From: Aurantiochytrium sp. KH105 | Taxonomy: Eukaryota > Sar > Bigyra > Thraustochytrida > Thraustochytriidae | Reading direction: 5' to 3' | DNA: 64,000 bases | NCBI GenBank assembly: GCA_003116975.1 | Contig: BGKB01000113.1 | Span: 1-64,000 of the forward strand | Shown: positions 62,001 to 64,000 of the stretch, in pieces | Numbering within the stretch: position 1 is the stretch's first letter | How the letters are laid out: the number at the start of each line of letters is the position of its first letter | The notes under the pieces: model-generated | What the model saw: only the letters and a program-made list of their open reading frames with translations | Database searches by the model: none | Told to the model about the DNA's origin: nothing | Program-made: the position numbers and the translations under genes

Positions 62001-63822
62001 CGTCCGCTCGCTCGCGCGCCACTGCGCGCTCGCCGCAACCTTTCAAGACTAACTCAGAAATCCTGATTCTATCTTCAGATGCTACGTCTAGTTTCTTTCC
62101 TTGTGCCCGTGGTGCTGCAGCAACCGCTGACCGCAGCCGCTGCGCTGCCAGGCGCTGCTGCAGGCTTTCTCTGTTTCTTTCTTACTTTCTTCGCGCTTTC
62201 GCGTCCCCGCGCGGGGCCGGCTGGCAGCTGCGCGTTGAGCCGGCCGGCGCGCGTCGCAAGGCGTCGCTGCGGCGGCTTGAGCCGCGCTTTGGCACGGGCG
62301 CGCCGCGGTGACCCGCTCCCGCCGCGCCGGTTCGCCGCCTGTTCTCCGGGTCTTCCTGCGGGGGTCCCCGCGCACACCCTCTGCGGGGACTTCTCAACAT
62401 AGAGTCGCGGTACGCCCCCTTTCCGCGCACGTTCCGCGGCTGAGGTCTTTGGGCCGATAGGGCCCCCGGGGCGGAGCGGCGGGCAGGAGGGGGGTGCGCG
62501 GGGAGAGGCTGCGGTCGGCGGGGGGGACTCGCATGGCCGAAAGCCGCCGCCCGCACGTTACCGATGCGCGAAGAGCGGATAGAAGCGGGCACGCGCGCGC
62601 GGCCAGTGCGGCACGGGGAAAAGATGCTGCGGCCGCAGCCGGCAGTGGCCACTGCCACCCGCCACCGGGCGAGCAAGCGGCGGCCTGCGTAGCTGGCCGG
62701 CGGGCCAGAACGGGGAGCGGCGGCCGCGCAAGAGGCCGCGGCCAGGCATCGTCCTGGACGGGGGCCTGGAGTGCTGGTCCCCGTTCCTGGCCACTTCGGC
62801 GCGCACACTGTGGGCGCGACGGCCCTCCACACCTCCACTGCCTTCTATCGCCGCTGGCGCTGTGCTCAGCAGGCATGTCAGGCCCCGCAGCTTGCCCAGG
62901 CTCGCGCGCAGCACCTTTCGCGCAAGTCTGCGGCCACCCCCCATTTCCGGGAGAATTCCCCGAGGTGCGCGAAGGTGCGGTCTGCTTTCGCACCCGCACG
63001 TCCGCCCCTCACGTTTCCCCGTTCTGCCGGCGCGGGGGAGCAGCGCACAAGTTTGCGCGGGCACGCGCCTCGGGTAAGCGAGGATATCCTGGACCCTCGA
63101 GAATGAGACGGCGTTCGCCGCGGCTTCCGCGGAACGGCACCGCCGCAGAACGGTCCCCGCCGCTTCGGCCCGCAGGAGGGGCCCCTTCCGCGGCGCTTCC
63201 AGCGCGGCGCGGCAGTGCGGCGCCGGCGGATAGGCGACTTGCGGGCCGCGCATAGCGCACTTGCCGCCGCGGTTTGCCGCACTTGCGCCCGCCCTCCCTC
63301 CCCTTTCTTTCCCTTCCCCCTCCGGCTGGCTGGCTCCCGGTCAGGCACATCTCCGGGAGGGAACGGAGCAGGAAAAAGCTGGGCGAGGGCGAGCACGACT
63401 CGGACGTCAACAAATTCAAAACACTCAAATCAAATCCACAACCCGCACCACGAGCGACAAGCCCGACGTCCAGCCAGCAGACGCGGAGCGCGAGGGAGAG
63501 CAAGAACGCAGCAGCGTGCGGGAGCGAGGTCCAGCAGTGCTGTGCTCGCGCCGTGCTGTGCCGAGGCCAGGACTCCAGGAACGCCTGCGTGCGCGCGGCC
63601 TCCGACTCCGACACGCGCGACGGCGGGTGGAACCCCGGCGCGAAGGAAGGAAAGGAGGAAGCAAGGCCAGCGCAAGGCACGGCAGAGCCGGCCGTGGTTG
63701 GCGGGAGCGAGCGCGAGAAGCAAAACCGCAACTCGAAGCGCGCCCTACGTGACGACGCACAGCAGCGAAGCAAGCTAGCGAAGCAAGACAAAGACTCTCT
63801 CACACACAAACAAACTTATACA
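59035..63822. other. Gene-free 4.8-kb stretch
   Basis: This is the longest region without a supported gene. It holds GGAT repeats (59139-59154), a CT repeat (about 59393-59416), scattered GAC/GCA runs, a 26-base perfect palindrome at 61328-61353 and a 16-base one at 62641-62656. From about 61700 to 63250 it is extremely GC-rich with no recognisable translation on either strand. I see no RNA gene, LTR or terminal repeats. Confidence 0.5.
61328..61353. repeat. 26-base perfect palindrome (CTG/CAG-rich)
   Basis: The two 13-base halves are exact reverse complements with no loop, centred at 61340/61341. The sequence is built from CTG and CAG units and lies in a gene-free stretch. Confidence 0.85.
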
Positions 63823-64000
63823 ATGGCTGAAGAGGAGTTCAACAAGGACTTTGCCGCTCTCGGCCTCGATCGCGAAGATGCGGCGAGTGACGATGGCGCC
63901 AAGGCAGCCTCTGAGGTGGACCGCGCGCCCGTGTACAGGAGCGTCTCGTCCATGCTCACAGATGATCAATATGTGGACCCTGTCGTGTACAGGTCTCTCA
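63823..64000 (+). CDS. Start of an unrecognised gene, cut by the window end
   Basis: A start codon in good context (ACAATGGCT) opens a frame of 59 codons to the window edge. The translation begins MAEEEFNKDFAALGLDREDA and is acidic and probably disordered at first, then reads APVYRSVSSML and DPVVYRSL. No domain is visible yet. Upstream about 50 bases contain CA-rich leader sequence (CACACACAAACAAAC), like a genuine 5' untranslated region. Confidence 0.6.
   Translation, partial: MAEEEFNKDFAALGLDREDAASDDGAKAASEVDRAPVYRSVSSMLTDDQYVDPVVYRSL

Noticed and set aside
62494-63255. 253-codon frame in the GC-extreme region
   Set aside because: Its translation is Arg/Ala/Gly/Pro-rich with no domains, and equally long frames exist on the other strand.

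Overview
The window is nuclear DNA from a eukaryotic microbe. It is GC-rich, with mostly uninterrupted genes on both strands separated by 0.3-5 kb spacers full of short tandem repeats. The products are eukaryotic: a mitochondrial carrier, a Tubby domain, a WDR62/MAPKBP1-type WD40 protein, an Sds3-type chromatin subunit, a Tom22-like protein and a GUCD1-type protein. The mix of plant-like (LPEAT-type acyltransferase), animal-like (FABP-like domain, animal-type sulfotransferases) and bacterial-like enzymes (long-form family I CoA-transferase, AtoB-type thiolase), with few introns and many acyl-CoA genes, fits an oleaginous stramenopile of the thraustochytrid type (Labyrinthulomycetes). That assignment is inference from gene content; no rRNA or other marker is present. 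Only two spliced genes could be reconstructed, the carnitine acyltransferase (one intron) and the Tom22-like gene (one intron).

Layout. 0.5-10.8 kb: peroxisomal carnitine acyltransferase (+), mitochondrial carrier (-), coiled-coil protein with an internal duplication and an assembly N (+), RING-CH/Tubby fusion (-) and a secreted protein (-). 11.3-18.3 kb: two related membrane sulfotransferases (-) and a FABP-like protein (-). 20.4-25.7 kb: SAM/DUF445 membrane protein (+), LPEAT-like acyltransferase (-) and a multi-IQ protein (+). 27.8-37.7 kb: two tandem mitochondrial-type CoA-transferases (+), phosphoglycerate kinase with a C-terminal membrane tail (-) and propionyl-CoA carboxylase beta (-). 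39.9-46.8 kb: Sds3/BRMS1-like protein (+), spliced Tom22-like protein (-), an unrecognised protein with a possible VHL-like segment (-) and acetyl-CoA C-acetyltransferase (+). 47.6-59.0 kb: S10 serine carboxypeptidase (+), WDR62/MAPKBP1-like protein (+), GUCD1-like protein (-), a possible small membrane protein (+) and a large TPR protein with an N-terminal effector-like domain (+). 59.0-63.8 kb holds no gene I can support. A new gene starts at 63823 and runs off the end.

Functionally, many genes touch acyl-CoA and lipid metabolism: carnitine acyl transfer, CoA transfer between short-chain acids, propionyl-CoA carboxylation, acetoacetyl-CoA thiolysis, lysophospholipid acylation and a possible fatty-acid carrier. 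Whether this clustering is more than chance cannot be judged from one window. The most unusual architectures are the RING-CH + Tubby fusion, the tail-anchored phosphoglycerate kinase and the FABP-like domain. No rRNA, tRNA, CRISPR array or recognisable mobile or viral element was found. Assembly gaps lie at 4517 (one N) and 38077-38101 (25 Ns).
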